The notes below the pieces were generated by a model, which made no database searches, was not told the origin of the DNA, and was given only the letters and a program-made list of their open reading frames with translations. A program made the position numbers and the translations under genes. Below are positions 36,386 to 49,501 of a stretch of DNA of 64,000 nucleotides, piece after piece (position 1 is the first letter of the stretch; each line of letters opens with the position of its first letter). The DNA is from Plectrocnemia conspersa (taxonomy: Eukaryota > Arthropoda > Insecta > Trichoptera > Polycentropodidae). Where the stretch lies: NCBI GenBank assembly GCA_009617715.1, contig VTFK01000004.1, positions 806,001 to 870,000 of the forward strand, given 5' to 3'.

Positions 36386-37310
36386 GGATTTCCGATTAAC
36401 ATTAAAAATTTTGATCAACAATAAAAAAATTATGACCGACTATAGGAATTACGATTAGCAAACATTTCGTTACCAAGTTTCGGGTTTTTAAGCTGAATGG
36501 GTGTAACTTTGCAGCCGTAATAGACGCCGGAAAAGCGGGTAACATATATATGGAAATCTAGCTACCGTTATTAAGTAGTGGAGTCGAAATAGTGGCTCTA
36601 GAATGTCAGAGAGTCTAGTTTAGAGTGTAGCTGATTCGAGACAGATGTTGGTGAACCAACTGCAACACTTTTCAGACACACTCACAAAATATGTTTACCC
36701 ATTAAAAGTTAAATTGCATGGTGGGGACTTTTGGCGATCGTTAACAAAGGGGTAAAAATAACAATATTCCTTTTGCGAATGGTAAAATGCATTATCTATA
36801 TTTTTTTTCCTTTTATTTGTTCGAAATAGTTGTTAGCAGGAATTTCTCGAGATTTGGATCAATTTCTTATATTTAAAAAAATGTTAAATTACAAATTTAA
36901 TTTGGTTCGGTGATTATTGCGCAAACTAAAATTGCGCAAAGCGAAAATTTCAAACAGCCAAAAGTCAGTATATGTACACATATGTATATTTAAGAATACA
37001 TCAATATATATAATAACAAAATAATATCTGTATATATAACATATGTTAATAAGATTTTAATCCAAAAATATTTAACAATTATATTAGTAATTTAAATTGG
37101 TGTGATTATTAAATTCCGTTAATTTCCTACAATTACACAATCTTTTATTCAAAAAATGAGAATATAGCAGTTGGAATTGAAAGTAAAGTATATTTAACAA
37201 TCAAACAGTCACGTATGTTTAGAATTTTCGCTGTGTGGAATTTTTGTGTGCGCAATGATCTGGTCACCATTTAATTTAATGGGTATATAAAATATTTTTA
37301 GTTTCTTGTC

Positions 37311-37422
37311 TTCACGTATTGCAGTAGCACTTAATCGGTCGTCAGCACGTCGCTGTTCAGCTTAACTTCCAATTTTAAAGTTGAATATAGCACAGTTGGC
37401 CTATAAATAGCAACCAAAATGA
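37311..37422 (+). repeat. Repeat B upstream segment, copy 1
   Basis: Contains AATCGGTCGTCAGCACGTCG, CTGTTCAG and GCACAGTTGGC, followed by ATAGCAACC. The same order occurs at 50971-51122, but the tRNA-like head that follows there is missing here. Confidence 0.65.
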
Positions 37423-37559
37423 CATGTGTAAATGTCACGTCGCTACTGTTTACCGTTTAAGAGGAGTTCTTGTGACAGATAAACAAGCAGACACATGCAT
37501 TTTATGTTTATTGGTATAGAATCTATACCAATAAACTATACTATACTATAGATATATAT

Positions 37560-38700
37560 TTATTTTGTGATGATTTACAAAAATAACATATAAAAAATAA
37601 TTGTATTATTAACTAAGATTTGTAGAGAAATTGTCATTAATATTAAATGTATATCAACACAGTTATTATAAATGCAATCACCTTGAATCCTAAGACTTGA
37701 ATAAAGAATGCAAAACATTTTCACTCTAGTCTTTATCAATCATTAAGTCTATACCTCGACATATTTCTGATGCCTATCTAACGTTTATAAAGGTTGATTA
37801 CTCCTTTTTATATACAATATAAATATAATCCACAGCTTCGAGGTCTGTATAATTACGAGTTAAGATTGCAATTTACCGACAATATTTCAGGAATGCCTCA
37901 GACGCAGTTAGCTTATTAGAAGATAAGAGTCAGTTTTCCGCAAAAACAATTTCCAGTCGATTGTGCCAATTGCGCAATGAGAAATGGTACTTAATTACGC
38001 ATTACTATGATAATTATAATACATAGTAACCGGTCGCGGAATACAACGATGAAATCGAATCTTCAGAGGCTGAGAAAAGAATAACAAAGAGAAGCGATCG
38101 ATCTAAATTCTAAAGTTCAAATAGCTCGGATATAAAGCAGACAGGAATTCTCTAGTGTCAGAAAACGTTTACTAAAAATATTGGTTATTTATCTGTGTTT
38201 GGATTTGTGTTAATCGTCACTACGTGTGTGGCTCTTGTGAATTTCTTATCGCTGTTTTGGAATTACGGAATGGAATGTGAGTAAACAGTTTTTTCTCTTC
38301 TTGTTGTGAGTGCGATACTGCACTGTCAAAGTTTCCGGTAATTTTATAATAAAGAATAAAGCTTATGGGTCACCGTGACAGTTCATATTGACACTTTCTC
38401 CTATTGAAAGCTTTTACGGTTTGTTTGTTTGTTTGTACATATGTATATGTATATATTATTTTTAATTGTTTATATTATTTTTTCTTTCTGTTATGTATTT
38501 TTTATATATTTTTATATATGTTTACTAAATTTGTTAGATGTAAAGATTAGCTATTAAGCTAAATAAATTAATAAAATAAATAAATAAATAATTGTAAAGA
38601 CTGAACATTTTTTAGACGAATTGAGAAAAACTACTTAAAAATAATATTTAATTACATTTTATGCTTAATCATCATTTCCTTATCAATAAAAAAAAAATTC
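37560..38700. other. Presumed intron; possible non-coding first exon at about 38150-38276
   Basis: An exon-like stretch ends in AAT|GTGAGT at 38276. Its ATG at 38270 would give a stop when joined to the 52696 exon, so it can only be non-coding for that gene. The rest is A/T-rich with GTTT runs. Confidence 0.25.
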
Positions 38701-38719
38701 AAACAGTCACCCCTATTTA

Positions 38720-39030
38720 TATTCGACAAGAGAATCACGATCGTGTCCTCTTTTAATGTATTTTAGAGCCAGGACGTCGACACTAGCCGACTCGCTAATG
38801 GCTGTCGCCTTTTGGCTCCTTAATACGCTGGTATTGCACATTGTTCTATTAAATGTTAGCTACGAGTAGCTGATCCATTTCGTATTATTTAATTTTGTTA
38901 TTATATGATTTTTTGATTATCTATTTAAAAAAAAAATATTGTAATAATACTACGTATTGTTTTGTTGTTCTTGGTGACGCATTGGGGTAACCTGCTAGTT
39001 CACGATGGTATTAATTTAATTTGAATAAAT
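38720..39030 (+). mobile_element. 5'-truncated LINE, 3'-end copy
   Basis: Parallels the end of the neighbouring LINE: ACGATCGTGTCCTCTTTTA versus ACGATCGCGACCTCTTTTG, then GACTCGCTAATGGCTGTCG versus GACTCGCCTATAACTGTGG, and the tail GACGCATTGGGGTAACCTG. The left arm of the terminal hairpin is decayed. Confidence 0.7.
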
Positions 39031-39105
39031 AAAATAAAAAATTAAATACCACGTTTAAATTAATATTTTATTAGGTAGAAATTGTTTTTTTTTTATATTT
39101 ATTAA

Positions 39106-39325
39106 CCCTTTGACGCGTTAATCAAAAATAAATTGTTTTTTTTGAAAATGCAAATTTAATCTTAATACTGTGCTTAAATTAATTTTTATTTATTTAAAAT
39201 GTTGATTTTAAATTTTACGTTTATTCACTAAAATTTTTTTCTTAAAAACATTTTTTTTACTGTTTTTTGCGTAAAGAGATAAAAAATCAGGTAGGCGACT
39301 TTAGTCGATTTCCGCGTCCGAAGGG
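39106..39325. mobile_element. Short piggyBac-like MITE with TTAA flanks
   Basis: The 220-bp element begins CCCTTTGACGCG and ends CGCGTCCGAAGGG, with TTAA on both sides (39102-39105, 39326-39329). It lies between the two LINE copies. Confidence 0.7.
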
Positions 39326-39376
39326 TTAAGTAGAAAGATTTTCTTACTATTTTTAAGGTGAAATATTAAGATAAAT

Positions 39377-39955
39377 TTGGCATATAATTTAGATAATTTT
39401 ACTAACCTTCTGTCGTTCACCAAAACGGTGACAACTTCTCTCGATGCGGGAATTCAAGTAGACGTCGTGTATACAAATTTTGAGAAAACCTTTGACAAAG
39501 TTTGTCATAGGTTATTATTAAAAAAATTGTCGAACCTCGGTTGCTCGGATAAGTTAACTCGGTTATTCTCGAGTTATTTAAGCAATCGTAGACAGTTTGT
39601 AACCTATGGTGGCCGATTGTCAAAAGAATATTTCACCCCTTCGGGGGTTCCTCAAGGATCCAATCTGGGACCTCTGCTTTTTGTGTTATTTATTAATGAC
39701 ATAAATACAGCAATTAAAAATTCAAGTTTTCTTCTGTACGCAGATGATTTAAAATTATATAAATGCATTCGATCTGTTGTGGACTCCTTCTCTCTACAAA
39801 GTGATTTAGACTCTCTGTGGAGATGGGCTTCCACTAACCGTCTGCATCATAAGATTCCCTTTCAAGCTCGACGGTTTACCGTTACATTCTTATTAGAATC
39901 CACTACTATTTGCCTCTCAGCCATATACTGTGGGGGTGTTACCCTGCGCTTCTAA
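39377..39955 (+). pseudogene. LINE reverse transcriptase, palm part
   Basis: The open frame contains the F-DKV aspartate motif, SGVPQGSNLGP (template grip) and YADD (catalytic). It lacks the N-terminal fingers and ends by divergence into AT-rich DNA. There is no ATG-initiated native start, since the 5' part was never copied in or has been lost. Confidence 0.85.
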
Positions 39956-40454
39956 AGAAATATTCACCATTTTATTTTTATTATATAATAATGTTCTTTT
40001 CTTATAATAAATACAAATATTTTATTGCTTTTGGAAACAACAATAGTAGGAACACATTTAATAATGACTATGATAATTATATTTATTTAAAAGATCTTTG
40101 AAATTCTGCGCAAAATTAAAAAAAATCAGATACCTAAGTAGCAAAATTATATAGTGAAATTAGTGGTACTGTGGGCTAATAAAATTTATTCATTTAACAA
40201 TCCAGAACTGACGCCGATCCCCTAGAAATAAAAGTAGGAAGGGTGTCGCACGCAACAAAGAAAGAGATAAAGCATGCTATTTCGTGTAACGGTACTTCGT
40301 CCAGACGACATGGGAATCTTATGAAGCTAACCGTCTACCCTTTAGTGTCGGAAAGTGCCATACTGTGTCATTTTCTCAATCCCGTTCGCCATCAGCTTAT
40401 TTCTACCATCTCGGTGGTAACTTTTTGACTAGAGAAACCTCAACTTAAGGTCTC

Positions 40455-41111
40455 GGAATCACTTTCGAGAGCAAATGGAGGTTCTCTCTACACATACACG
40501 ACGTCTGTGATAAATCTTCCAAGATGCTCGGCTTTGTTATGAGGAATGCCTTTCACGTTGACGATCCGTCAGTTATTCGCATCCTCTATGAAACCTTAGT
40601 TCGTAGCATTCTTGAATCGGGATCTATAATTTGGAATTCCCGAATAGCCAAATATTCCCTTTTAGTGGAAAAAATTCAAAAAAGGTATTTAAGATACCTT
40701 TACAAAAGGACATTTGCTTATTATCCGTACTTATATCTCAGCGCCTTTCTTTTAGGAGCGTTGAGATATGATTCGCTGAGTTCTCGCAGAAAACTGTATG
40801 TCGCTAAGCATTTTTTCAAATTACTAAAAGGTGTTGTCGCCAATCCAGTTATTCTCGAGGAATTCCAGTTTTGGGTTCCGGAACATTTTCGAGAATCACG
40901 ATCGCGACCTCTTTTGTTGGCCGTTAGGGCTAGGACATCCGCACTTGCTGACTCGCCTATAACTGTGGCCATCCGGCTCCTTAATTGTGATATTTTATAT
41001 TTTTTTGTTATGTTTAAGTGTTGTTATATATATGTATATATACGTTTTTTTATGTTTTATAAATTTAAAATTTGTTTTCGACCATCGTGGCGCATTGGGG
41101 TAACCTGTTAG
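40455..41111 (+). pseudogene. LINE reverse transcriptase, thumb and C-terminal part
   Basis: Same element, different frame from the palm part. The WRFSLHIHDV...KSSKMLGFVMRN and SIIWNSR blocks are typical of the region after the palm in Jockey/CR1-type LINEs. About 220 residues remain open. Confidence 0.75.
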
Positions 41112-41122
41112 GCCACGATGGT
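41081..41122 (+). repeat. LINE 3'-terminal hairpin
   Basis: ACCATCGTGG pairs perfectly with CCACGATGGT around a 22-base loop containing GCATTGGGGTAACCTGTTAG. The loop length and sequence match the SINE tail hairpin at 28042-28085, although the stem sequence differs. Confidence 0.85.
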
Positions 41123-41159
41123 TTTAATTTAATCTTAAAAATAAAAAAAATAATATAAA

Positions 41160-44100
41160 TATGAGGCAAACAATTGTAAATAATTAAATAATAATTATAA
41201 AAATGTAAAATTAACTAAATTAAAGACAATTATTTAAAAATTACACAATTAGACAAAACAGTTCTTTTTTAAATTATAATTATTTAAGTCCCCCCTATAA
41301 CGTAGTATTCATTTAACGAAGTCCCCATCTTTACGCTATAGGCGGGTCGACTGTATATGATAAAATGCAAATGATATCGATTTTTCGGTCAAATAAAAAT
41401 AATAAAAATTAAAATCGATTATATTCAACAACTAAGTCCTTGTAAGGAAAAAACTAATAACAGATAATTTTATTGATTTTATACATTTCTAAAAATATTT
41501 TTAAAAAATCCGGGCTACTTTTAAATGCACTAATTCATATTTAGATTCATTGCGCAGTGAATGAATAACGCAGTGCCACATTTCTCAATTATATTTAATT
41601 ATAAGTAGCCTTCAAACATATTTCAACCTTAATGCCAATCAATTTGTATTAGACTTTGCGCTGATTATTAACAAAATTATTAGAATACAATCGACTGTAA
41701 GTTATGTAAATTTAAAGAAAACAATTCCGTAACATGTCATAAATATAGAACATTTCATAATATCTAATATGCACATATGAAGTTATTTCTGTATTTATAT
41801 ACTATTACACAATCACGTCATTAAAATAGTGCAATGTTTATTTCAGTATTTGCTTTGGGCTAATAAATAAAAACCAGTCCATTTGATTGCATGGTTTAAT
41901 TGAAGTTCACTTAATCATAATGCGCACTAATACGATCTTAATTTTTTAAATTTTACATATGAAAAAATAGTATTCCGTCAACTAACCGAATATTTAATTT
42001 AATTAAATGCTATTTAAGATTACTAGTATTTGATCCATTTTAAATTATTTAAAAAAATAATTTAAACATAGCATATATTTTTTCATTTTTCAGTACGTGA
42101 TATGACACTAAGCTATATATAAATATAAAAACATATAATAATCTACAAATCTTGACAACACTTCTTTTCGCGGGATCTATTTTTTATGTTTATTTCTAGC
42201 TCACGCCCATTTTAAGAAGTTTAGATCGGATAGGTTTTTTTTACATGTTTATTAATGCGTTCCCAAGCACATTGTGGCTGTTAAACGACTACTAACTGGC
42301 AGTTAACTACAATCTCAATCCGAGAATCATAATCAAATCAAACCCATTAACTAACGAATGCGTTGAACTCTTCGAGACAAACAAAGAGCGCCTTGAGCAT
42401 TCAGAGTCCAGAGAGTACCGTATTTTTCCTCTTTCAATTAAACGAAACGAAGAGAGATAACATTAAAAGCACGCCTCATGGCCCAAGGTGGAAGATTACC
42501 AGCGATCCATATAGAGGTTCAATTATTCATGCGCTTAACGGAGCTCAATACCAGCTCAGTAATGAATAACAAATGCTAATGAGATCGTATCAGTCAAGCA
42601 TCTCATTGCCGAGGCGACGAGTAAATATGAGATTTATTACAGCATTATAATATGTTTTGACTGTTGTTCCCAAATATCGGATTGGATCATTTTAGATGAG
42701 GTATCCACTCGATCAGGTGAGTCAGATGACTTTGGTATGTACACAGGTAGGAAATAAGACTATGCTGTGAGTCACGGAGGAAAATTTTTATTGCGACTGA
42801 TAAACAATGTTGAGTAATAACGATTATAAAGTATAAACTTCTTTATTGATTTTTGCTATAAGCGAATCAAAGTGCAGTTGATTAGAATTGCATTAGATCA
42901 GGACGATGCCCTTGTAGTGAAAAATGATTCAGGTGGGCTGTACATTTTTTTTAAATAATATGCTTTTTTTATAACTTAAGAATTGTAAAAATTGAGTGAC
43001 AAAATTTATGCCATTTTTTAATTTTTTTTTTAGTTTTCTGTGAAGTTATATTTTCACTAGTATAAATATAATTTTACCAACTGTTTCAGTGAAATCATAT
43101 TTTCTGATTAATGAAGTTATCAATTGTAAAATGCACTAAAAAGTTTTTCTGGTGTTTTTTAATATCTGTGTGTGTTTTTTTAAATTTAAACAGATTTGTT
43201 AGTATATATCCTTTTTAGAACTCTTCAATCATTCTCCATTTGAATGTATCGATTCATTATCTCTACCATTTTTTAATAATATCGCATTTGCTCCGTTAAT
43301 TCGGCTCACCTTTGCCAATCGAGTGGCAAATCTTAACACCACATTTGCATAAACCGAACGGTCATTTACGATAGTAACAGTAATCCAAAGCGACTCATTG
43401 GTGCTAAAGCGTCCCACGGTCATTTGACAAATGGATTAGAAATACGTTTAACCCGGTCCTGTGTTTGTTCGAGACCGGTCTTAGCTGACCATATGCACCA
43501 GTCAGTTTCCATATTGGGAAGACAACGTGACTCGTTCAACATTTTAACCAACAACAGACGAGGATTCTACTTGTCGCGTACCATTTAGTAGATGCTAGAT
43601 AAGATGGTCAGCAGCTCTCCCATATTTGCATTGAATCCATCGACGTTTCGCAACTATAGGAAGACACGAATGCAAGCGAAGCGTAGGTGACTATGTGACA
43701 ATGGGTCGTGATAGATTTTATGGCATGCAGTACATATTTACTTCCCAGGTGGGCGTACCTGGGAAGTTCCACAATGACAATTGGAGGTCCCACACTTGTC
43801 GGGATCGATGGAGAACGACAATTTATGGAAGAGTTGCGCTGTGCTGTGTTGTTATGTTATGCAACGATTGTTTTCTTGATCTGAGGCTGCACCAGGAAGA
43901 CGACGATTAAAAAATAAACATCGAGATTAATCTTATCGATTCGGTTTCCGCGACCACTCTCTTCTGTTGTTTTGTAGAGAGATACTCTCAGAGATAGGTT
44001 CACACGCGTATAAACACGATTTTATCGATTCAAATATTGACATAACTTGCCTATGGTGCATATGAAATGTCGGATTGGATCGCAAGCTCATTCAATTCAA

Positions 44101-44178
44101 TAAACATCAAATACTACTATAAAATATAAGGTTTTCATGATTTGGGATAAAAATGGTCACTACCATTATTTGTGACAT
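41160..44178. other. Presumed intron, no gene seen
   Basis: Contains a short repeat copy (43044-43096). Open frames at 42363-42569 and 43229-43910 lack recognisable domains. Confidence 0.35.
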
Positions 44179-44182
44179 TTAA

Positions 44183-44480
44183 CCCTTTTAGCAGTATCGC
44201 CGTACATGTACGGTGATCGATCTTTCAATGTTTTGAGGTACTCTTAGATAGTTATATATTTATATATGTATATAACTGAAGAAATAAAAAATAAAAAACA
44301 TTATATTTATAATATACATTATCTTTTTAATTTAATTTATTAAAATTATTTTAAAAAAATATTGAGAGCCTCAGAAATAATTAGTCAAAAATTTTTTTTA
44401 ATAACATCAACATTTACGTTTGACTACCATTGAAGAGATCTCTCTAGAATTTCCAGTTAAATAAAAATACTTTCTCACAT
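44183..44480. mobile_element. piggyBac-like MITE, second copy, right end decayed
   Basis: Starts CCCTTTTAGCAGTATCGCCG after TTAA (44179-44182) and matches the inverted right part of the 35380-35928 element through GTACATGTACGG, TTTTGAGGTAC and TAGTTATATAT. The expected AAAGGGTTAA end is not present. Confidence 0.6.
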
Positions 44481-44499
44481 GAATAATTTTACATCAATC

Positions 44500-45900
44500 T
44501 TCTCACTACTGCGCACATATTGTACCATTTTATCGATCACGTTTAATTAATGACTATTAATATAACCTGTACCGCAGAACCAAACACATTACGACAACCT
44601 GTAATACGAAACTAATTACACCACTTTGTCAAACTGGCACAAAACAATAACGCCACATATGCATTCGTACCCTGAAACCCAGATCTAGATATCTCTTTAA
44701 AAAAAAGAAGTCCCTCATCATTTTCCCAGTTCTCCTTTTTCTCCATACATCCTTTCCCACGATCGCATGTGCGTCATCTCGTTCCTCTTTTCTTCTTGCT
44801 CATTCCTCGCATATGCTGTAATAATACATCACTTCTTGTTACTAATCCAGAGATGGGCAACAGTTTTAACTGGTTTCGCACTAACTCTCCGGGTTTGCCG
44901 TTGCCGGGTGCAATAACCCTGTGCCATTCTTGAACTCACCTCGGTGATAAATTCCAAATACGTGCACTACATATGCATGGATTTATTCAGCTTACCGTTA
45001 GTCACCATCGCCGTATTTCAGAAGACTTATCTTGGTAGTCATCCTCTTTTGCGAATCTGGGTTAATCGCAGATATGGCATAATGTATTAGAAACTGGTAA
45101 CTGGGAAGCATCCATAAACTTCCAATCTTTCATATTCATCTATCTAGAACACGAAGACCATGAATTCAACCCTTTAAGAATCAAGCTAATATGACAATAT
45201 TAAGTGCAATTGATCTTTAACATCGTCGAATTTGCTCCAATTTCTTCACACATTAGATTCGATCGAGTCGTGATTACTGCAACTATCTAAGCATATGATA
45301 ATATGCAATTAGTGTTATAATCAACATTCGAATCACGACAAAACCATTATTTCGCCAATCTCTTTTTTATTCGGAATCACCGAGTCAACTAATGGTACGG
45401 CGTGTCTAATCTTTAATAACATATTAATTTATTCTCATGGGAAACGAATATACACAATTAATAATAAAAACATATTGAGAAATGTTAGTATCACCACATT
45501 TTTATAATTCGTTGTCTTTATCTATGCATAAAAAAACATTTGTGAATAGAATGTTTTTCAGTTGTGTCTACTGTGACCGAAGTTCGCAGAATTCGTTCGT
45601 TGAACGAAACAAAATGTTTGAAAGGCCCACCTTTTATTATCGTTTAACGCTTATCTCAAAAACAGGTGTGCGTTGCAAATTTTTGTGTAGTTCGTTTTAT
45701 ATTTGTTGTTTCAGGACGCAAATATTTTATTTTAATCACTTCAATAATTCGATCGCAACATACATATTTACAATAAAAACAAGATTTAATTGAAATATAT
45801 ATGATTTTACTGAGATAAACTATGTAATAAAAACACGAGGAAGGGTTGTAATTTTATATATAAATTTACAAGCTGACCAAGTTTTTCTTCACCATGGAAA
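44500..45900. other. Presumed intron, no gene seen
   Basis: No exon-like frame with splice support. The 103-codon frame at 45482 is AT-rich and unrecognised. Confidence 0.35.
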
Positions 45901-45902
45901 AA

Positions 45903-46253
45903 GTATCATACCAGCACGATAGACTAGTGGTGATTAATACATTAAAGACTTGGGTTTGAATGGAATATGGACCATAATATTTATTTTTATTTTCTACATA
46001 TCTGTAGTGATTAATATATAATTTTAATCAAATAGGTTTTCTTAAATTATTCTAATCTCACGAATAAAGATTGTGATGAATAGTGAAAAATAATCGAAAT
46101 AGGTTATGTATATTGTTTGTAATCTGTAATAATAGTTTATAATTAATAAATACTGATTTACATAATTTGATTTCAGTTTGGTGTTTCACTACTTACTTAG
46201 TAGTTGTTGATTGTGTTGTGCCTAATTCCGTAAGATTTACAATAAATAAATAA
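45903..46253 (+). repeat. SINE family B, copy 1
   Basis: A tRNA-like head (GATAGACTAGTGGT ... AGACTTGGGTTTGAAT) is followed by an AT-rich body. It ends with CACTACTTA...GTAGTTGTTG and TTTACAATAAATAAATAA. The copy at 51.1-51.6 kb has the same head and tail. Confidence 0.55.
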
Positions 46254-46259
46254 TAAGAT

Positions 46260-48445
46260 CAAGTAACTTAAATATATCGTCCCATTTCCGATTTTCTGTA
46301 ATTTTGTAAATAATTTACAATGTCTATATTGTCTTATAATTTTAAGAAGCAGAACTTAACAACTCTACAGTATATAAAAATATTATGGTTTAAACCATGA
46401 AAGAGATCCAAAAATATGTAATATCCTTTTCTCGGTAACGACTATGAAAATTACACCATTAACAATACTTTTTTCAACATGTTACATAATTTTTAAAATT
46501 ATCCATGGACATAAATCGATATAAAACCAGACAAGAAAATTACCATCGAGTCCTTGCGGTCATCCTTGACGATCGCCAAAATGAAAAATGCAACAGCCAT
46601 AAACATGAGCTCAGAAATTGCCCATCACAAACTGGAATTCACAGCATGTACTTGATCAGTCGCACCAAAAGATTGGTGATTTTATCAACAAAAATAAAGA
46701 AAGCTGTTCCTGGAACTTTTTATTATTTACATTATGTCTGTTTGATAATGCGGTTCGTAGAACTGCTCTTTTCAAAAGACAACTGTTTAAATATTGCCCT
46801 ATATTGCATGTTTGTATACTGGCGCTTTCAGATAAGATAAATTCTCTAATTTATCTACGTTAGTATAAATCATATATGAATTTTAAATTACGATATCTAT
46901 CGAGAGATATACTGTGTATATAATGATCAGAGCTGATTGCAGCATAGCGTGATGATCGAAATAAATCTTTAGATTATTATAGTCTGGAAGCTAACGAGTT
47001 TAGAAATTGTATGAAAATGTTAATTGTGTATTTAAATCACTGATAAAATCACAGAAACTCGAGAAGAATTGAATAAAAAAAAGAAAATGTTAGTCAATCG
47101 ATTTTTTTACACGATCTGTAAAAATAAATTATTGTAGGTTAAATAAATTAAAGGAACCGGTAATCTATATCTATATGTAAATTGCTATAATTTTGAGAAA
47201 ACGTTTTTAGGTCGTTGGTTAAATGAAAGTGATCAATTGCTTATTGATGCATAAAATAAAGTGTCAATTTAAAAACTGAAGAACCCATAAAAAAACAATT
47301 TTTGCTGCCCTCTTGAAATATGCCACTTGGTGATAAAAAGAATCCTCTAAAGAAATTAATCAAACAACAGAAGCATGTGGCACATAATATCACTATGTAC
47401 CAAGAATATGCCACAAATATATGATTACTCCTTTTACACATAATAAATATATAATACATAGCATACATATATTGCTTTCATTATTAAATTGTTATTAAAT
47501 AAAAATTGCACCTGTCAATATTTTATATTTTAGACATGATCGGATTGTTTTTTTCTATTTTTAAAATATATAACTATCTTTTGTTGATCGGTATATATTC
47601 AAGGAAACAATAAAAATATTTGCCAATCATAATCCTGTTGGTTCAAAAATTTTAAATCAAAAATCTATGTCCCTTTTATTACTACCTGCTCTGAATGCAA
47701 CTGTGAATTTAGCAGATTATGACTACTACTTGTACTTAAAATTGCAGTGGTTCGTTTAAATTTTATGAGAATTGATAAATGAGAAATTTTCATTTTGAGA
47801 ATACTCAATAAATTTATAATAAGTAAAACTAATTAAAATATTTAATAAAAAACTAATTCAAATTTCTCGCTACCTATACAAATTTTAGTAGTGTTGCTAA
47901 TATTTTATGAGTAGTATTGTTGAAAAATCTATAGTGTATCAAATTAAGGCAAAAGTAATAATCGTATATTTTACATGAGCCTTTTAGAACTGTCTTTTAA
48001 TTGTTTTATTAAGAAGATATTACAATAAAATTAATGTCCAAGAATTATTTATTTCTATATTATCGGAACCACTTATAACCGTTGCTTCGAAAATAATTTA
48101 CAAGACTTGTTAAAAATTATAAAACTAAATTTTTTAAAATCAGTTTTTTGTTGGTGAAACAAAATAAAGAACGGTTATTATGTATATCCGAATAGACGTC
48201 CATTAACAGTATTCTATAAACACTAGTTATAATTTATCTAACCTTACAATATTAAAAACAATAATTTAATATGATTTTGTGCTCATAAATTATTAAATTA
48301 TAATGCTTAAAATTTGTTATGGAATATAAAAAAAATTGAGAATTATGTTGCTTTATTTTGTAAAATTCATAAATATGATCTAAAGCCCAAAACTATGTTT
48401 TTAATCAATACTTTATATTATAATATATAGTAAAAATACAGTTTT
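46260..48445. other. Presumed intron, no gene seen
   Basis: AT-rich. A 111-codon open frame at 46505-46840 starts with ATG but has no recognised domain or splice context. Confidence 0.35.
47668..47753 (+). repeat. Interspersed repeat D, copy 2
   Basis: Matches the reverse complement of 36301-36385 across the ACTACCTGCTCTGAAT and CTGTGAATTTA blocks. Confidence 0.65.
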
Positions 48446-48449
48446 AACC

Positions 48450-48520
48450 CTTTTAGTGCCAAGCGAAACTAAGCGGTGTATGCTACGAATGCCAAGCATT
48501 TTTTTTGCCAAATATTTCAG
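48450..48520. mobile_element. Lone piggyBac-like end
   Basis: TTAA followed by CCCTTTTAGTGCCAAGCG. It resembles the other CCCTTT ends, but no partner end was seen. Confidence 0.3.
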
Positions 48521-48981
48521 AAAATTTAATTTTTTTGTGTGAACCATTATTTATTATAAATAGGAACGAAATTAAATCCAGTTTATACAAATATATACAC
48601 AAAAAGTAATTAGTTTTCAAAATTGTATTGAATTAGATGTACATTAAATTTGTTTATGTTTTATAAAATGGAATATAACTTATTACATGTTATTAAACGA
48701 GGTTTATTATATTTATTGCAGAAATATTGTCTAGTGCTATTTACCAATTGATCTGAAGAATACAATTCTGAAATATTTTGTTTGATGATCACTAAATAAT
48801 TATACAAGGCACGCAGTTTCTTCGAGCTCGAGATTGATGAGACTAGCGGTGAACACATTTTAGCATCTTAGAAGCTTTACTGCGTATATTTTCTATACGC
48901 TGATGGAATTTTCAATCAGTTTAAAATATACATATAACCATTAAATCTGTGCGATGAAGAAAATACCAGTGTTTTAAAATT

Positions 48982-49501
48982 CAGTGGTTCGCAAACTATT
49001 TTCATGTATAATCCCACATTTTATTTAAAATGTTGATGCATGGATAGACATTTTTTTTAATCGTCACCGTAGTTGAAAATTATGCTTCTGGTTTGTTATA
49101 GATCTATATAAAATACATAATTTTATAAAACAATAGTTTTATTTATGCATTTTAGTAAAAAAAATTGATGTGAAATTATTTTGAAAAACTAATTATATGA
49201 ATTAAATGTGAGCTATGCACTCGCAAAGAACTCATGATTTATTCATCATGAATTAATAATTGTCATCCTCATCACGTGTTAATTGTCCGGTAGTCGCTTA
49301 GAGACTGAGAGAGTACGCGATCTGCGTCGCGTCGCTTGGCGCTCGTCACTCGTCGCGTCGCGTTTGTTCGCCACAGCTGCGTATAAATTAGTATACATTA
49401 TGATAATATAATTTTATTGTTCTTGAATAAACACCAAATATTTTTTATCAAATAAATTTATTTTGTGACCTCAAAAAAGACCCATGGTTTTCAAACCACT
49501 G
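48982..49501. mobile_element. hAT-like MITE, 520 bp
   Basis: Begins CAGTGGTTCGCAAACTATTT and ends GGTTTTCAAACCACTG, inverted ends of the hAT (Buster/Charlie-like) type. The interior is AT-rich except for a CGTCGCG-rich block at 49310-49380. An exact 8-bp target duplication is not clear (left TTTTAAAA, offset by two bases; right TTTTAGAA). Confidence 0.65.

Larger units (their letters stand above)
39365..41150 (+). mobile_element. Degraded non-LTR retrotransposon (Jockey/CR1-like LINE)
   Basis: The 5' end is truncated inside the reverse transcriptase. The block 39377-39955 holds NLLSFTKTVTTSLD, FEKTFDKVCHRLLLKKL, GVPQGSNLGPLLF and the catalytic LLYADDLKLY. After an AT-rich interruption (about 39957-40200) the enzyme resumes with LGITFESKWRFSLHIHDV (from 40455). 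It continues to 41111 through MLGFVMRN, LVRSILESGSIIWNS and a C-terminal region. The end has a 10-bp perfect hairpin (41081-41090 with 41113-41122) and an A-rich tail. The ORF before the reverse transcriptase and the endonuclease are absent. Confidence 0.85.

Noticed and set aside
38270..38276. ATG exon with GTGAGT donor as the RhoGEF first exon
   Set aside because: Joining to 52696 creates an immediate TGA.
46505..46840. 111-codon open frame with ATG
   Set aside because: No recognised domain, and a second frame of similar length overlaps it; probably chance.
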